Assembly: GCA_020845455.1 (NCBI GenBank)
Contig: JADLFO010000176.1
Coordinates: 1-64,000, forward strand
Length of the DNA: 64,000 nucleotides
Reading direction: 5' to 3'
Source of the DNA: Caldilineaceae bacterium
GTDB taxonomy: Bacteria > Chloroflexota > Anaerolineae > Caldilineales > Caldilineaceae
Below are positions 20,168-31,200 of this stretch, piece by piece. Made by a program: the position numbers and the translations under genes. The notes under the pieces are model-generated. The model was not told where the DNA came from, did no database searches, and was given only the letters and a program-made list of their open reading frames with translations. Position 1 is the first letter of the stretch. Every line of letters begins with the position of its first letter.

Positions 20168-22579
20168 ATGCCTGCCACTTGGTCTATCCTGCCGCCCGTC
20201 CAACCCAGCGCCGCGCTCACCGCGTCCGTGGGCGGCCATCCACTGCTGGCCCAACTTCTCGCCCAGCGCGGGCTGGACGACCCGGCCCGCGCCCGCGCAT
20301 TCCTCAACCCGCAGCACTATGTCCCGGCCCCGCCGACCACTCTCACCGGCGTCGCCGAGGCCGCCGAGACGCTCGACGCTGCCATCCGCCGCCAGGCGAA
20401 CATCCTCGTCTGGGGCGATTTCGACGTGGACGGGCAAACCTCCACCTCGCTGCTGGTCGCCGCGCTGCGCCGTCTGGCAGGCGATGAATGCGTGCAGTTC
20501 CATGTCCCCAACCGCTTTAGCGAAGGGCATGGCATGCGGCTCGACAAGCTCAAGGCCAGGATCGCCGGCGCCGAAACGCGCCCCGACCTGATCATCACCT
20601 GCGACACGGGCATCACCGACGGCGAGGCCGTGGGCTTTGCCAAAGACCAGGGCATCACCGTGGTGATCACCGACCACCACGACCCGCCGCCCGACCTGCT
20701 GGCGCTGCGGCCCGTCGCCGGAGAACTGTGGGGCGTCTCCAAGGCCGAGGCCGGTCCGTCCAGCGTGCGCCGTGCCGATGCCATCGTCAACCCCAAGTTT
20801 TTACCCGCGGGCGACCCGCTGCGTACCCTGCCCGGCGTAGGCGTCGCCTATAAGCTGGTGCAAGAGCTCTACCGTGTGGCCGGGCGCAGCGGCGAAGAAA
20901 CCGACCTGCTCGACCTAGTCGCCCTCGGCATTGTGGCCGACGTGGCCGAACAAGTCCACGACGCCCGCTACCTGCTCCAGCTTGGGCTGGAACGTCTGCG
21001 CACCACCCGCCGCACCGGGCTGCTGGCGCTGATGGAGGTCGCGCGCGTGACGCCAGGCGCAGTCGATTCGGAGGCAATCGGCTTTCAACTCGGCCCACGC
21101 ATGAACGCCCTGGGGCGGCTCGAAGATGCTACCGTGGCCGTCGAACTCTTGACCACCCGCGACCCGATCCGCGCCGGGCAGCTTGCGGCGCGCATGGAAC
21201 GGCTCAACCAGCAGCGCCGCCTCTTCACCAGCCAGATCACTGCCGTAGCCCTGGAGATGATCGAGCGCGCACCCTCCTTGCTTGATTTCAACGGTTTGGT
21301 GCTCGCACACCCTGCTTGGCACGCCGGCATCGTCGGCATCGTCGCCTCACGCCTGGCCGAGCAGTTCCACAAACCCACCGTCCTGCTCTTGACGCCGCCC
21401 GGCGAAGCGGCGCGCGGCAGCGCGCGCAGCATCCCTGGCGTAGACATCGGCAGCGCCATCGCCGCCTGCGGCCCTCTGCTGCTCACCCACGGCGGCCACC
21501 CCGGCGCAGCCGGTCTCAGCCTGCTGCCCGAAAACATCGACCGCTTCCGACGTGAACTCGACCGCCAGATCGACCGGCACCGCACCCAAGACATCCCGCC
21601 CGGTCTGACGGTGGATGCCGTGCTGCACCTGGAAAGCGTGAGCCTGCCGCTGGCCGACGACCTGCGACGCTTGGCCCCGTTTGGCAACGGCAACCCGATG
21701 CCCAACTTTCTGTCGACCCATCTCACCGTGGTCGAAGACCGGCGGCTGGGCCGCGACGGCGGGCACCGCCGCTTGGTCGTGCGCAATTCCACCGGCGCGA
21801 CCGCCCCGGTGATCTGGTTCAAGAGCGCCGACATCGACCTGCCCACCGGCCCGATCGACCTGGTCTATACGCTGGGCGTCAACGAGTTTCGCGGCGAACG
21901 TTCGCTGCAGCTCACCTATGTCGACAGCCGCCCGGCGCACGAAGACGCCGTGACCCTCACACCCGCCAAGGTGGTCCAGGTGCATGACTGCCGCGGCGCT
22001 GCCAATGTGGACATCCTTCCCGACCTGCCCGGCCCCGACCGCGCCGTCTGGTACGCCGAGGGCATTCACATCGGCAGCGACGCCCACCCGGTTGCCTATG
22101 CGCCGCGCGTCCAGATTCAGGCGCAGACCCGCGCCCGTCCCCTGGTACTCTACAGCGTGCCGCCCACGCCTGATCTGCTCGCCTGGCTGCATGAGACGGT
22201 GCATCCACCCGAAATCTACCTGGTCGGCCAGATAACCACCGACGACGCGCTCGACGATGTGCTGCGCCAGGTGGCGGGCATGTGCAAGTTTGCCCTGCAG
22301 CGCGGCCAGGCGCTGCACATCGACCGCATGGCGGCGCGCCTGGGCACGACCGAAGCGGTGATCCGCTACAGCCTGCTCTGGCTGCAGAGCCGCGGCCAGA
22401 TCACCATGCTCGACTGGCAGAGCGGCGATCAAGTCTTGATCGAACGCGGCGCAGGCCAAAGCGACCCCGATGAGGCGCTGTGGATCCAGGCGCAGCTTGA
22501 GCAGCATCTGGCCGAAGTGCGCGCCTATCGCCGCTACTTCCTGCGCGCCGCCGTCCATCAACTTGGCTTGCCCGCCTGA
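20168..22579 (+). CDS. recJ: Single-stranded-DNA-specific exonuclease RecJ
   Basis: ILVWGDFDVDGQTSTSLLVAAL, VITDHHDPP, NPKF, LTHGGHPGAAGLSL. Confidence 0.93.
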   Translation: MPATWSILPPVQPSAALTASVGGHPLLAQLLAQRGLDDPARARAFLNPQHYVPAPPTTLTGVAEAAETLDAAIRRQANILVWGDFDVDGQTSTSLLVAALRRLAGDECVQFHVPNRFSEGHGMRLDKLKARIAGAETRPDLIITCDTGITDGEAVGFAKDQGITVVITDHHDPPPDLLALRPVAGELWGVSKAEAGPSSVRRADAIVNPKFLPAGDPLRTLPGVGVAYKLVQELYRVAGRSGEETDLLDLVALGIVADVAEQVHDARYLLQLGLERLRTTRRTGLLALMEVARVTPGAVDSEAIGFQLGPRMNALGRLEDATVAVELLTTRDPIRAGQLAARMERLNQQRRLFTSQITAVALEMIERAPSLLDFNGLVLAHPAWHAGIVGIVASRLAEQFHKPTVLLLTPPGEAARGSARSIPGVDIGSAIAACGPLLLTHGGHPGAAGLSLLPENIDRFRRELDRQIDRHRTQDIPPGLTVDAVLHLESVSLPLADDLRRLAPFGNGNPMPNFLSTHLTVVEDRRLGRDGGHRRLVVRNSTGATAPVIWFKSADIDLPTGPIDLVYTLGVNEFRGERSLQLTYVDSRPAHEDAVTLTPAKVVQVHDCRGAANVDILPDLPGPDRAVWYAEGIHIGSDAHPVAYAPRVQIQAQTRARPLVLYSVPPTPDLLAWLHETVHPPEIYLVGQITTDDALDDVLRQVAGMCKFALQRGQALHIDRMAARLGTTEAVIRYSLLWLQSRGQITMLDWQSGDQVLIERGAGQSDPDEALWIQAQLEQHLAEVRAYRRYFLRAAVHQLGLPA

Positions 22580-22586
22580 CCCGGCT

Positions 22587-24596
22587 ATGCGTGCGTCGCC
22601 CCTCACCCCGTTTGCCGCTCTGCGCGCCGGTAGGGCGCGCCCCCCCGACCGTGTGCTAGATGCCGCGCTGGTGCTGCTGTCGCTGATCATCCGCGTCTGG
22701 CGGCTGGGCTACCACAGCGTCTGGTTCGACGAAGCGGTCAGCCTGTATTGGGCCGGGGTGGACCTGCGCCACACCTGGGCCGTCACTATGCAGTTGGTAG
22801 AGGACAAACACCCGCCGGTCTACTACAGCCTGCTGCATCTTTGGCAGGGTCTGCTGGGCTGGTTTGGGCTGGCGCACGACGACGCCGCGCTGCGTCTGCT
22901 GGGCAGCCTCTTGGGCGCGCTCACCGTCTGGGGCATCCTGCATCTGGCACGCGCCACCGGCACACGCGCCGCCGGCTGGGTTGCGGCGCTGCTCGTCGCG
23001 CTCGCGCCGCTGCTGGTCTGGTACAGCCAAGATCTGCGGATGTTCCAGCCCGCGGCCACCGGCATCGTCTGGTGCGCCTATGCGTTGTGGCGCGCCTGGC
23101 ACACGCCCGCGCCGGGCCGCAGGCTGCTCTGGTGGGGCCTCAGCGTAGCGGCCATGACCGCGGCGCTCTACAGCTATCTCTTTAGCGCCTTTGTGCTGCC
23201 CGCCGCCGGGCTGTCGCTGCTGGCCCTGCTGATCCAGACGCGCGCCTGGCGGCGCTTTGTCGAAGGCGCGCTGGCGCTGCTGCTGGTGGGGCTGCTCTTT
23301 TTCCCGCTGGCGCGCAACGCCTGGTCGGTCAACGCCGCCGAAAGCACCCCCGGCCGCGCCTTTGCCGATTTCAGCGCCAACCTGCTGCGTCTGCTGCAAA
23401 ACGCCACCGTCTGGCGCGTTACCTGGGATCCACCTTGGCTGAATCTATCCCTGGCCTTCTTCGCCGCGCTGGTGCTGGTGGGGCTGCTGTTGCCTTGGCC
23501 GCGCCGCGGGCAGACGCCCACCTTCGACCGCGTCTGGCTGTGGATCTGGCTGGGGGTGCCGCTGCTCATCGCCAACTTGATGCTCAGCCGCAGCCGGTCG
23601 ATCTTCACGCAGGATCGCTATCTGCTCTTTCTGGCCCCCTTTATCCTGTGGGCCGCGGGCCGGGGCTGCGCCGCTCTCTATGCACGGATCAAGCCGCTGG
23701 GCATCGTGACCGCGCTGGTCACAGCCGGGCTGCTTCTGGCCTCGCTGCCGCCGCTGTGGACGCCCACCCGTGCCCGCGAAAACTGGCGCGCCGCCGCCGC
23801 CTACATCCTCGACTACCGTGCCGCCTCACCGGGCCTCCTGAGCGCCGTCGTCACCCATGTGGACTATACCCACCAGGCCCTGGAATGGTATCTGCGCCAA
23901 ACGACCAACCAAGACACCCTGCCTGTCTTCTTCCCCTTTGGCGGCGCGCTGGGGCCGGACGACGTGGAGACGGTCATCGCGCCGCCGCTCGAAGGCATTG
24001 TGGATTTTGGCGCCGCCACGCTCTGGCTCACCCAAAGCCATCTGGAAGGCGTAGACGATGCCCATTTGGTGGAGGGCTGGCTGGCACAGCACTTCCCGAT
24101 CATCACCGAGCAGTACCCGGCAGGCGTAAAACTCTCCGGCTACATGCTCCACGGGCAGTTTGACCGGCTGCCCGCGCTGTCGCCCGCCGCGATCTATCCC
24201 GACGCCGAGTTAGCCCCCGGCCTGCGCCTGCTGGCGTGCGAAGTCATGACGCCCGTAGTCGCCGCCCGCGACGACTTTCTGCACCCGCCCAGCGGCTGGG
24301 TGCATGTGCGGCTCTGGTGGCAGGCGGCCGCGCCGCTCAGCGCCGATTATATTGCCACTGCACAGATGGTCGGGCCGGAGGGCGCCTGGGGCGACCGGCT
24401 GCACCGGCCCGGCGAAGCGCTGCGTTTCTGGCCCACCAGCACTTGGCAGCCCAACATGATCGTGCGCGACGAACTCGACGTCAACCTCAACCCGGTCACG
24501 CCTGCGGGGAAGTATCCGATTGTCGTGGGGGCTGCCGACGCCTCAGGCGCGCCGGTCCATGGAACCGTGGAGTGCGGGCGCGTCGCCGTCAAGTGA
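22587..24596 (+). CDS. Glycosyltransferase family 39 / ArnT-like membrane protein
   Basis: [29 protein letters not shown], multi-TM N-terminal half. Confidence 0.85.
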   Translation: MRASPLTPFAALRAGRARPPDRVLDAALVLLSLIIRVWRLGYHSVWFDEAVSLYWAGVDLRHTWAVTMQLVEDKHPPVYYSLLHLWQGLLGWFGLAHDDAALRLLGSLLGALTVWGILHLARATGTRAAGWVAALLVALAPLLVWYSQDLRMFQPAATGIVWCAYALWRAWHTPAPGRRLLWWGLSVAAMTAALYSYLFSAFVLPAAGLSLLALLIQTRAWRRFVEGALALLLVGLLFFPLARNAWSVNAAESTPGRAFADFSANLLRLLQNATVWRVTWDPPWLNLSLAFFAALVLVGLLLPWPRRGQTPTFDRVWLWIWLGVPLLIANLMLSRSRSIFTQDRYLLFLAPFILWAAGRGCAALYARIKPLGIVTALVTAGLLLASLPPLWTPTRARENWRAAAAYILDYRAASPGLLSAVVTHVDYTHQALEWYLRQTTNQDTLPVFFPFGGALGPDDVETVIAPPLEGIVDFGAATLWLTQSHLEGVDDAHLVEGWLAQHFPIITEQYPAGVKLSGYMLHGQFDRLPALSPAAIYPDAELAPGLRLLACEVMTPVVAARDDFLHPPSGWVHVRLWWQAAAPLSADYIATAQMVGPEGAWGDRLHRPGEALRFWPTSTWQPNMIVRDELDVNLNPVTPAGKYPIVVGAADASGAPVHGTVECGRVAVK

Positions 24597-25607
24597 CCGG
24601 GGCGCGCCCCCGGCTGCATGCTGTCTGCGCTCAAGCAACTGCCGCTCCAAGAGCGCGATGCGCTCCCCCTGGCTGACGATCAACTCCGCCAGGAAGCCTA
24701 CCAAGAGCAGCAGCACGCTGATCACCGCCAGGATGCCCGCGGCGATAAAGATGGGGCGCTGCTGCGTATCAGTCAGGACATACAGGCCGGTGAGGTACAA
24801 GAAGATGATCAGGCTGATCGACATGCCCGCCAGCCCCAGCCCGCCAAAAAAACGCATCGGCGCTTGGCTGAAGGTCAGCAAAAACTTGACCACCAGCACA
24901 TCCAAAAAACTGATCGGAATGCGCTCCCAGCCAAACTTGCTGGCTCCCGCCGGACGCGGCCGGTAATAGGTCTTGACCTCGCCGACGCGAAAACCCTGGT
25001 GTATGGCGATCATCAGCAGAAAACGGTGCCAGTCGCTGCGCAGCGGCGGGAAGCCCTCCACCACCTCGCGGCGCATGGCCTTGATCCAGTTGGCGTCATG
25101 CACCGGCACGCCCGCCAAGCGACGCATCACGACATTATAGACGGCGCTGGCCGGCACCTTGCTGTCCTTGCGCCCCTGCCGCCAGCCCGCCACCGCGTCC
25201 AGATCGTGCGCCTGCATGTGGCGCACTAGCGCCGGCACATCCACCAGCGGGTCAGATTCCATATCGGCAGGGATCAGGATCACGATCTCGCCGCGGCTCT
25301 CGGCGAACATGCGCTGCAAGCCTGCCGTCATACCCTGGCTGCGGCGATGGGTAAAGACGCGCAGGTTAGGATAGCGCCCGGCCAACTCCGCCAGCACCGC
25401 GCCCGTGCGGTCGGTGCTGCCGTCGTCGACGACCAGCACTTCGCCCGCACAGCCCAACTCGGCAAAGGCCGCAGCGCTGCGCGCGACCACATCGCCGATG
25501 GTTGCTGCCTCGTTGCGCGCCGGCACGACGACTGACACCAGAGGGCGGGCCTGTGCCACGTCGGACACTGTGATGCCTACTGGCGCAGACTCCGCCACGC
25601 TGCTCAT
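24543..25607 (-). CDS. Glycosyltransferase family 2 (polyprenyl-phosphate mannosyltransferase-like) with C-terminal TM segments
   Basis: [32 protein letters not shown]-terminal hydrophobic segments. Confidence 0.9.
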   Translation of the reverse strand: MSSVAESAPVGITVSDVAQARPLVSVVVPARNEAATIGDVVARSAAAFAELGCAGEVLVVDDGSTDRTGAVLAELAGRYPNLRVFTHRRSQGMTAGLQRMFAESRGEIVILIPADMESDPLVDVPALVRHMQAHDLDAVAGWRQGRKDSKVPASAVYNVVMRRLAGVPVHDANWIKAMRREVVEGFPPLRSDWHRFLLMIAIHQGFRVGEVKTYYRPRPAGASKFGWERIPISFLDVLVVKFLLTFSQAPMRFFGGLGLAGMSISLIIFLYLTGLYVLTDTQQRPIFIAAGILAVISVLLLLVGFLAELIVSQGERIALLERQLLERRQHAAGGAPRSLDGDAPALHGSMDRRA

Positions 25608-26752
25608 ACCCCGACGCGCTCCTCCAGCAGGCTCGCCACCGCCTCAGCCACACGCAGCAGCCGTGCCTCGCCCATCTCGGGGTAGAGCGGCAGGCTGAGA
25701 CAGCTTGCGGCCACCGCCTCGGTCACCGGCAGCGCGCCCGGTTTATACCCCAGGTCCGCATAGGCCGGCTGCAGATGCAGCGGCAGCGGATAATGGACGC
25801 CCGCGCCGATGCGCTGCCGATTCAGCCCGTCCACCAGCACATCACGCGCCGCGCTGCGGATCACATAGAGGTGCCAGACGGGATCAGCCCCAGGCGCAAC
25901 ATGCGGCAGCGTCACTTCGTGGCCAGCCAGCGCCTCTGTGTAGCGGCGCGCCAGCCGCCGCCGCGCCGCCGTCCACTCGTCCAAATAGGGCAGCTTGGCG
26001 CTCAACACCGCGGCCTGCAGCGTATCCAAGCGGTGACCAAACCCCCGCTCGTCATGTACATACTTGGAGCGGCGGCCATGGTTGCGCAGCAGCCGCACGC
26101 GCTCGGCAATGTCGGCGCGCGGCGTCGTCACCGCGCCGGCGTCGCCATACGCGCCCAAATTCTTGCCGGGGTAAAAGCTAAAACAGGCGACATCCGCCAG
26201 CCCGCCGGTTCTGCGCCCCTGCCAGGTAGCAGCGTGCGCCTGGGCCGCATCCTCGATCACGGCCAGGCCGTGCGCCTTGGCCACGGCATTGATGCGCGTC
26301 ATGTCCGCAGGCTGGCCATAGAGATGCACCGGGATCACCGCGCGCGTGGCGGGACCAATCGCCGCGGCCAGCGCATCCGGGTCGAGCGTATACGCCTGGG
26401 GGTCGATATCCACAAAGACCGGCGTCGCACCCACGGCGCTGATCGTCTCTGCCGTGGCGATAAACGTATGCGCCACCGTAATCACCTCGTCCCCCGGGCC
26501 GATCTTCAGGGCGCGCAGCGCCAATTCCAGCGCCGCCGTGCCGCTGCCCACGCCCACACAGTGCGCCACACCGCAATAATCGGCAAAGGCTTCTTCAAAT
26601 GCCGCCACCTGCGGCCCCATAATAAACTGGGTCGAATCCAACACCTGCTGCACAGCAGCATCGACCTGCGCCCGGATGGCGGCATATTGGGCTTTCAAAT
26701 CGACAAGAGGAATCGGCTCGGTTGAGATCGCTTTTGAGATCGCTGCGGTCAT
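25604..26752 (-). CDS. DegT/DnrJ/EryC1/StrS family aminotransferase
   Basis: [60 protein letters not shown]. Confidence 0.95.
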   Translation of the reverse strand: MTAAISKAISTEPIPLVDLKAQYAAIRAQVDAAVQQVLDSTQFIMGPQVAAFEEAFADYCGVAHCVGVGSGTAALELALRALKIGPGDEVITVAHTFIATAETISAVGATPVFVDIDPQAYTLDPDALAAAIGPATRAVIPVHLYGQPADMTRINAVAKAHGLAVIEDAAQAHAATWQGRRTGGLADVACFSFYPGKNLGAYGDAGAVTTPRADIAERVRLLRNHGRRSKYVHDERGFGHRLDTLQAAVLSAKLPYLDEWTAARRRLARRYTEALAGHEVTLPHVAPGADPVWHLYVIRSAARDVLVDGLNRQRIGAGVHYPLPLHLQPAYADLGYKPGALPVTEAVAASCLSLPLYPEMGEARLLRVAEAVASLLEERVGV

Positions 26753-26907
26753 GATCGCTGCCTATGCACAAAAAATGGCTGAGCGGATCGCCCAGCCCTG
26801 TCACGCCCGGCCCAGCGGCCGATCTTGTTCGATTATACGGCATGGCGCGCGCCTGGTCAAAACCGGCCCACAAACGCGCCACAGACCGACACAGTCAGCC
26901 GGCCCGC

Positions 26908-28212
26908 TCAGCCGGCGCTGTCCAGGGCAATGCTCGCCAGTTGGCGGCGCAGCCGCGCCAGTTCCGCGGCCAAATGCTCGATCTGCGCCAGCAGCCGCAC
27001 GCGGCCATCACCCACGGCCTCCGCCAAAGCGGCCTCTAGGTCGGCAATGGCCGCTTCCACGCGCGCGATCTCGTCACGCAGAAAACGCATCTCGGCGCTG
27101 TAGCCCACATCCAGCAGGGTTTCATGCAGCCCATCGTCAATCGCCGCGTCCATCTGCAAACGCAGCGTGTCATAGTGATCCGTCACCCAGCGGCGCAGAA
27201 ACTCGTTGCCCACGGCCCACTGCCCAAATACCTGGCGCAGATAGCCTAGCCGCTCCAGCCCATAGAGAAACTTGCGAATGCGATGTGGCGACAGGTCACT
27301 TAGCGCCGTCAAGAGTTCGGACTCCTTGGCAATCGTCAAGTCGGCCACGGTCAGGAGCAGCCGGCGCTCGGTGCGGGTCAAATGCTGAAAGTCGATCTGA
27401 AAAAAACCGGCCAGAATATGGTCGATCACCAGGTCCGACTCGGCGATCGGGCGCAGATGGCCGCCGCATGTCCCGTTCGATTCAAACAGACGTTGGCACA
27501 GATACTGGATCAGGTAGGGCTGCCCGTTGCTGTGTACCAGAATATCGTCCACAATCCCGTCCGCAGCCGCCACCGGCTGTTCCGATTGGGTCTGGCGCAC
27601 CAAGGCCCGCGCCGCCTCATCCTCCAGCTTGCTCAGGTTGGCAAGCGTGAAGCCAAATAAAAACGGGCTGGTGGCCCACTGGCTGCTGAGCGGGTTGAGC
27701 TGCGCCAAAAGCTGGGTCGAGGTCATGACGGTGCGCAGGCGGTTATCCTGCAGCGCCCGGCGCAGGCGCGCCACCCAGGCCGGTTCTGCCCGCGCCACGT
27801 CGATCAAGACCTCGGCCTCGTCGATCAAAAGCAGCAGCTTTTTGTGCCGCTCATGCAAGGCCCGCGTCAGGGTACGCAGAATGATCAGCGTATCCTGTCC
27901 GGCAAAGGCCGTGACGTCAATCCCCTGGTCCGCAAAGCGCCCGGCGGCATCCTCCAAGGTAAAGAACAATTCGTCGGACAGATCGCGCGGGGTCTGGCAG
28001 CCCTGCAAGTCCCAGAAGAGCGGCACATAGCTGCTCTCCGGCGCGCTGGTCAGCAGTTCAAGCTGGCGCAGCAGCGAGGTCTTGCCCATGCGCCGCGTAC
28101 CCACCAGCCACAGCGCGCTGTCCGGTGCGTTCAGAAGGTAATCGATCAACCGCTGGCGACCATAATGATTGGCTCCACGCACCCAGCGCCCCACATTATA
28201 CGGAATCCGCAT
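26908..28212 (-). CDS. AAA/STAND-like ATPase
   Basis: LWLVGTRRMGKTSLLRQL (Walker A), LLLLIDEAEVL (Walker B), C-terminal coiled-coil-like tail; start 4 nt after the upstream gene's stop. Confidence 0.82.
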   Translation of the reverse strand: MRIPYNVGRWVRGANHYGRQRLIDYLLNAPDSALWLVGTRRMGKTSLLRQLELLTSAPESSYVPLFWDLQGCQTPRDLSDELFFTLEDAAGRFADQGIDVTAFAGQDTLIILRTLTRALHERHKKLLLLIDEAEVLIDVARAEPAWVARLRRALQDNRLRTVMTSTQLLAQLNPLSSQWATSPFLFGFTLANLSKLEDEAARALVRQTQSEQPVAAADGIVDDILVHSNGQPYLIQYLCQRLFESNGTCGGHLRPIAESDLVIDHILAGFFQIDFQHLTRTERRLLLTVADLTIAKESELLTALSDLSPHRIRKFLYGLERLGYLRQVFGQWAVGNEFLRRWVTDHYDTLRLQMDAAIDDGLHETLLDVGYSAEMRFLRDEIARVEAAIADLEAALAEAVGDGRVRLLAQIEHLAAELARLRRQLASIALDSAG

Positions 28213-28216
28213 CGCC

Positions 28217-31200
28217 TTAGCGTTCACTCTCTTGGTCTGAGCCTGCGCCCGCCTGTCCTGCGGCGTCCGCCGCAGGCGCGGGCGCGGCTTGTACATCCGT
28301 CAAAACCGTCTCGCCGGGCGTGCCATCATGTGATCCGGCCTCCCCCGCTCCAGCCTCACTGCCCGCCTCAGTGGGCGCGCTCCCTAGCCGGGCGCGACGC
28401 TTGTGCTTTGCGCGCGGCTGGTTGCTCATCTCCTGCTCGGCGGCGCGGATACGCCAATGCGCCACCTCCACATCGGCCAGCGTGATCTTGCGCCTCCGAT
28501 AGGCCAACATATGGTTCACCGCTTCCAGACCATACTGCTGAATCTTATAGGGCCTGCCCTGCGCGTTGTCCAGCACAAACTCGATGGCCGCCGGCTCATA
28601 GGTGTAATAGCCGCGCACCGGCTCCACCAGCAGTTCGATAGCCTGGGCACGCTCAAAAGGGGCCAGCGCAATCTCGTTGAACAGGTTATACCATGGGCTT
28701 TCGACCCGGTCCCAGTCCTTGCTGATCTGAATCCCGGCGACGACCGCGCCCAGCGTGGCGGCAAACTCGCGCATAAAGATGCGCCGCAGTTGCTGCTGCA
28801 CCAGCGAATCATACCGGCTCATCACGTCCATCTCGTCCATCAACAAGATCAGACGCAGTTGTTTGGCCGGGTCGTGGCGCACGCCGTAGGCCTCCAGCAC
28901 ATGGGTCAAGCGGTTGAGGTCGCGGTTGAAATCACGGTCGGAATAGGCCGGGTCGGGCGTCGCATGCACGCGCAGCCCCGCCAGATGAGGGGCGATCTCC
29001 TCAGCAGCGCCCTCCAGCGACTCCACCCTCACTACGATCTCCTCCATCAGATAGTGGAAAAACTCCTCCTGGGGCGTCCCCTCCAGGTCCACATAGATCG
29101 GCACAAACCAATAGTCGGTGTCGTTGACCTCACGCAGCACCGTCACCAATTGATACAGCAGCGTCGTCTTGCCGATGCGCCGCTCGCCGTAGATCATAAT
29201 GCTGTTGTTGTGCAGCGTGTCGACAATGCGCTGCACCAGGTCGCGGCGGCCAAAAAACATATCGTCGCGGCGCACAGGCTCCCCGCTGATGTACGGGTTA
29301 TAGGCGCGCGCCACCGCCTCCAGCCCGCGCCGCCGGTTGTTGAGCACCTCCAGCGTCACATAGACCGCCCCCAACAGCGCAATACTCCCCAAGATCACCA
29401 GGGCGCGGAAAGGCCCTGTTGCCACCGGGCCAAGCACCGGCACTTCGACCTCCACCGGCGGCGCCACAGCCATCATGCGCAGCGAGGCCGGGGCGGAGTA
29501 ATTGAACGACTGGTCGCGCGCCCAAAGCTCCAGCGTATAAGCCCCTGGCTGGTCAAAATGCAGCGCGACATACTCGGCGCTCGCCCGCTGCCACTCCGGT
29601 GCAGCACCCGGTCCCAGCACCCGATAGAACACCGTCAGTTTGGCCTGGTCGGTCTGCAGATCGCCGGCCGTAAAATCGACCACGGCGTCGGTGTCGACGG
29701 TCACCTGCGGGTCGCCGTCGGGCGGCGTCTGCACCTCGCCGGTCAGCGCGCCCAGCGCCAGCCAGGGAGGGGTCTGGTCGGGTTTGAAACAGGTCAGCCC
29801 GGCGCGACCGCCGATCCAGTAAGCGCCGTCACGCGTGCGCACGATGGCGTAGACCGACGCGCTCTGCAGCCCGTCCTGCACGCCAAGCGTCCCCCAGGTC
29901 ACGCCGTCATAGCGTGTGGCCCCGGCCTCGCTGCCCACCCACAGCGCGCCGTCGCTGGGGTCGGTGTACAACGTCCAGAGCAGATTGCTCGGCAGCCGGC
30001 CCATTCCCCCGACCCGCTGCCAGCGCACCCCGTCCCAATGCGCCAGCCCTTGGTCGCGCACAATCGCCCACATCCCGCCCGCGATGCCTGGGTCGGCAGC
30101 CAGCCCGCTGCCCCCGATCGCATCGCCGGGCAGGCTGTCCGGGTCTTCCGGGTCATGCGCAAAATGCCGCCAGCCCGCGTCGCCCTCGCGCAGCCAAAGA
30201 CCCTGGTCGCCGGCGCCCACCCACAGACGCCCCAGCGTATCCAGCGCCAGCGCCTCCACCGTGTGGCCCACCAGAGTAGGCTCCTGTTCCAGCCGCCCCG
30301 TGGTCACCTGATAGCGCGCCAGCCCGGCCTCGGTGCCGATCCAGAGCCAACTGCTGTCTGCCAGCAACGTGGTCACCACCGGGTTGGGGAGATCCGCCGC
30401 CGCGACCGGGGTTGCCCAGGCGCCGCCGGCATAGCGATAAAGTCCATCAAACCCGCCCGCCCAGATCGCGCCTTGGCGATCTTCCTCCAACACCAACACG
30501 CTGCCGGTCACGCCTTCGGCCGCGGTATAGACCGTTTCCGGGCCGCCGGGCCCTTGCTTGCGACGCACACCGCCGCCGCCGGTAGCCACCCACAGCACCC
30601 CGCTGCGGTCCACCAACAGGTCATTGATATGGTTGCGCGCATCTTCGGCGCTCTCACCCTGCACATCCGTAACCCACATATGGCCCTGATAGCGGAAGAT
30701 GCCCGCGGGCGTGGCAAACCAGACCGACCCATCGCGGTCCACCGCCAAATCGCGCACAAAGCGCGTGGTCAGGTTGGCGTCGCCTGTGAAACCGGCGTGG
30801 TCGACATGCTGGTCGCGCAGGCGCAGGGCAAACGCACCCGCGCCGTCGGTGCCTGCCCAGATGCGGCCCAGCGTATCCTCGGCCAGCGCCTGCACCAGCG
30901 CTGGTTCACCGCGCTCGTCCACGGTCTCGAACCACTGCCACGCCACCCCCTCGCGCAGACGCCAGCCAAGGCCATAGGGCGTCCCCACAATCAGCGCGCC
31001 GCCGCGGTCGACCAGCAGGACATAGACGCCCTGGGCGAAATTGGCCTCGCTGCGCCCCACCTGCGCCCAACGCCCCTCACGCAAACGCCACAGCCCGTTC
31101 TGCGCCCCGGCCCATACCACGCCCCGGTCCACCAGCAGCGCAAAGACCGGCTGGCGGCCCAACGCGTCGACTAGGGTGGGCGTGCTGCCGTCATAGCGGT

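Noticed and set aside
21347-22690. 447-aa minus-strand ORF opposite recJ
   Set aside because: Shadow of recJ; composition typical of antisense frames
28403-31174. 923-aa plus-strand ORF opposite the propeller-ATPase gene
   Set aside because: Antisense shadow ORF, low-complexity His/Gln/Arg composition; the opposite strand has clear propeller and P-loop motifs
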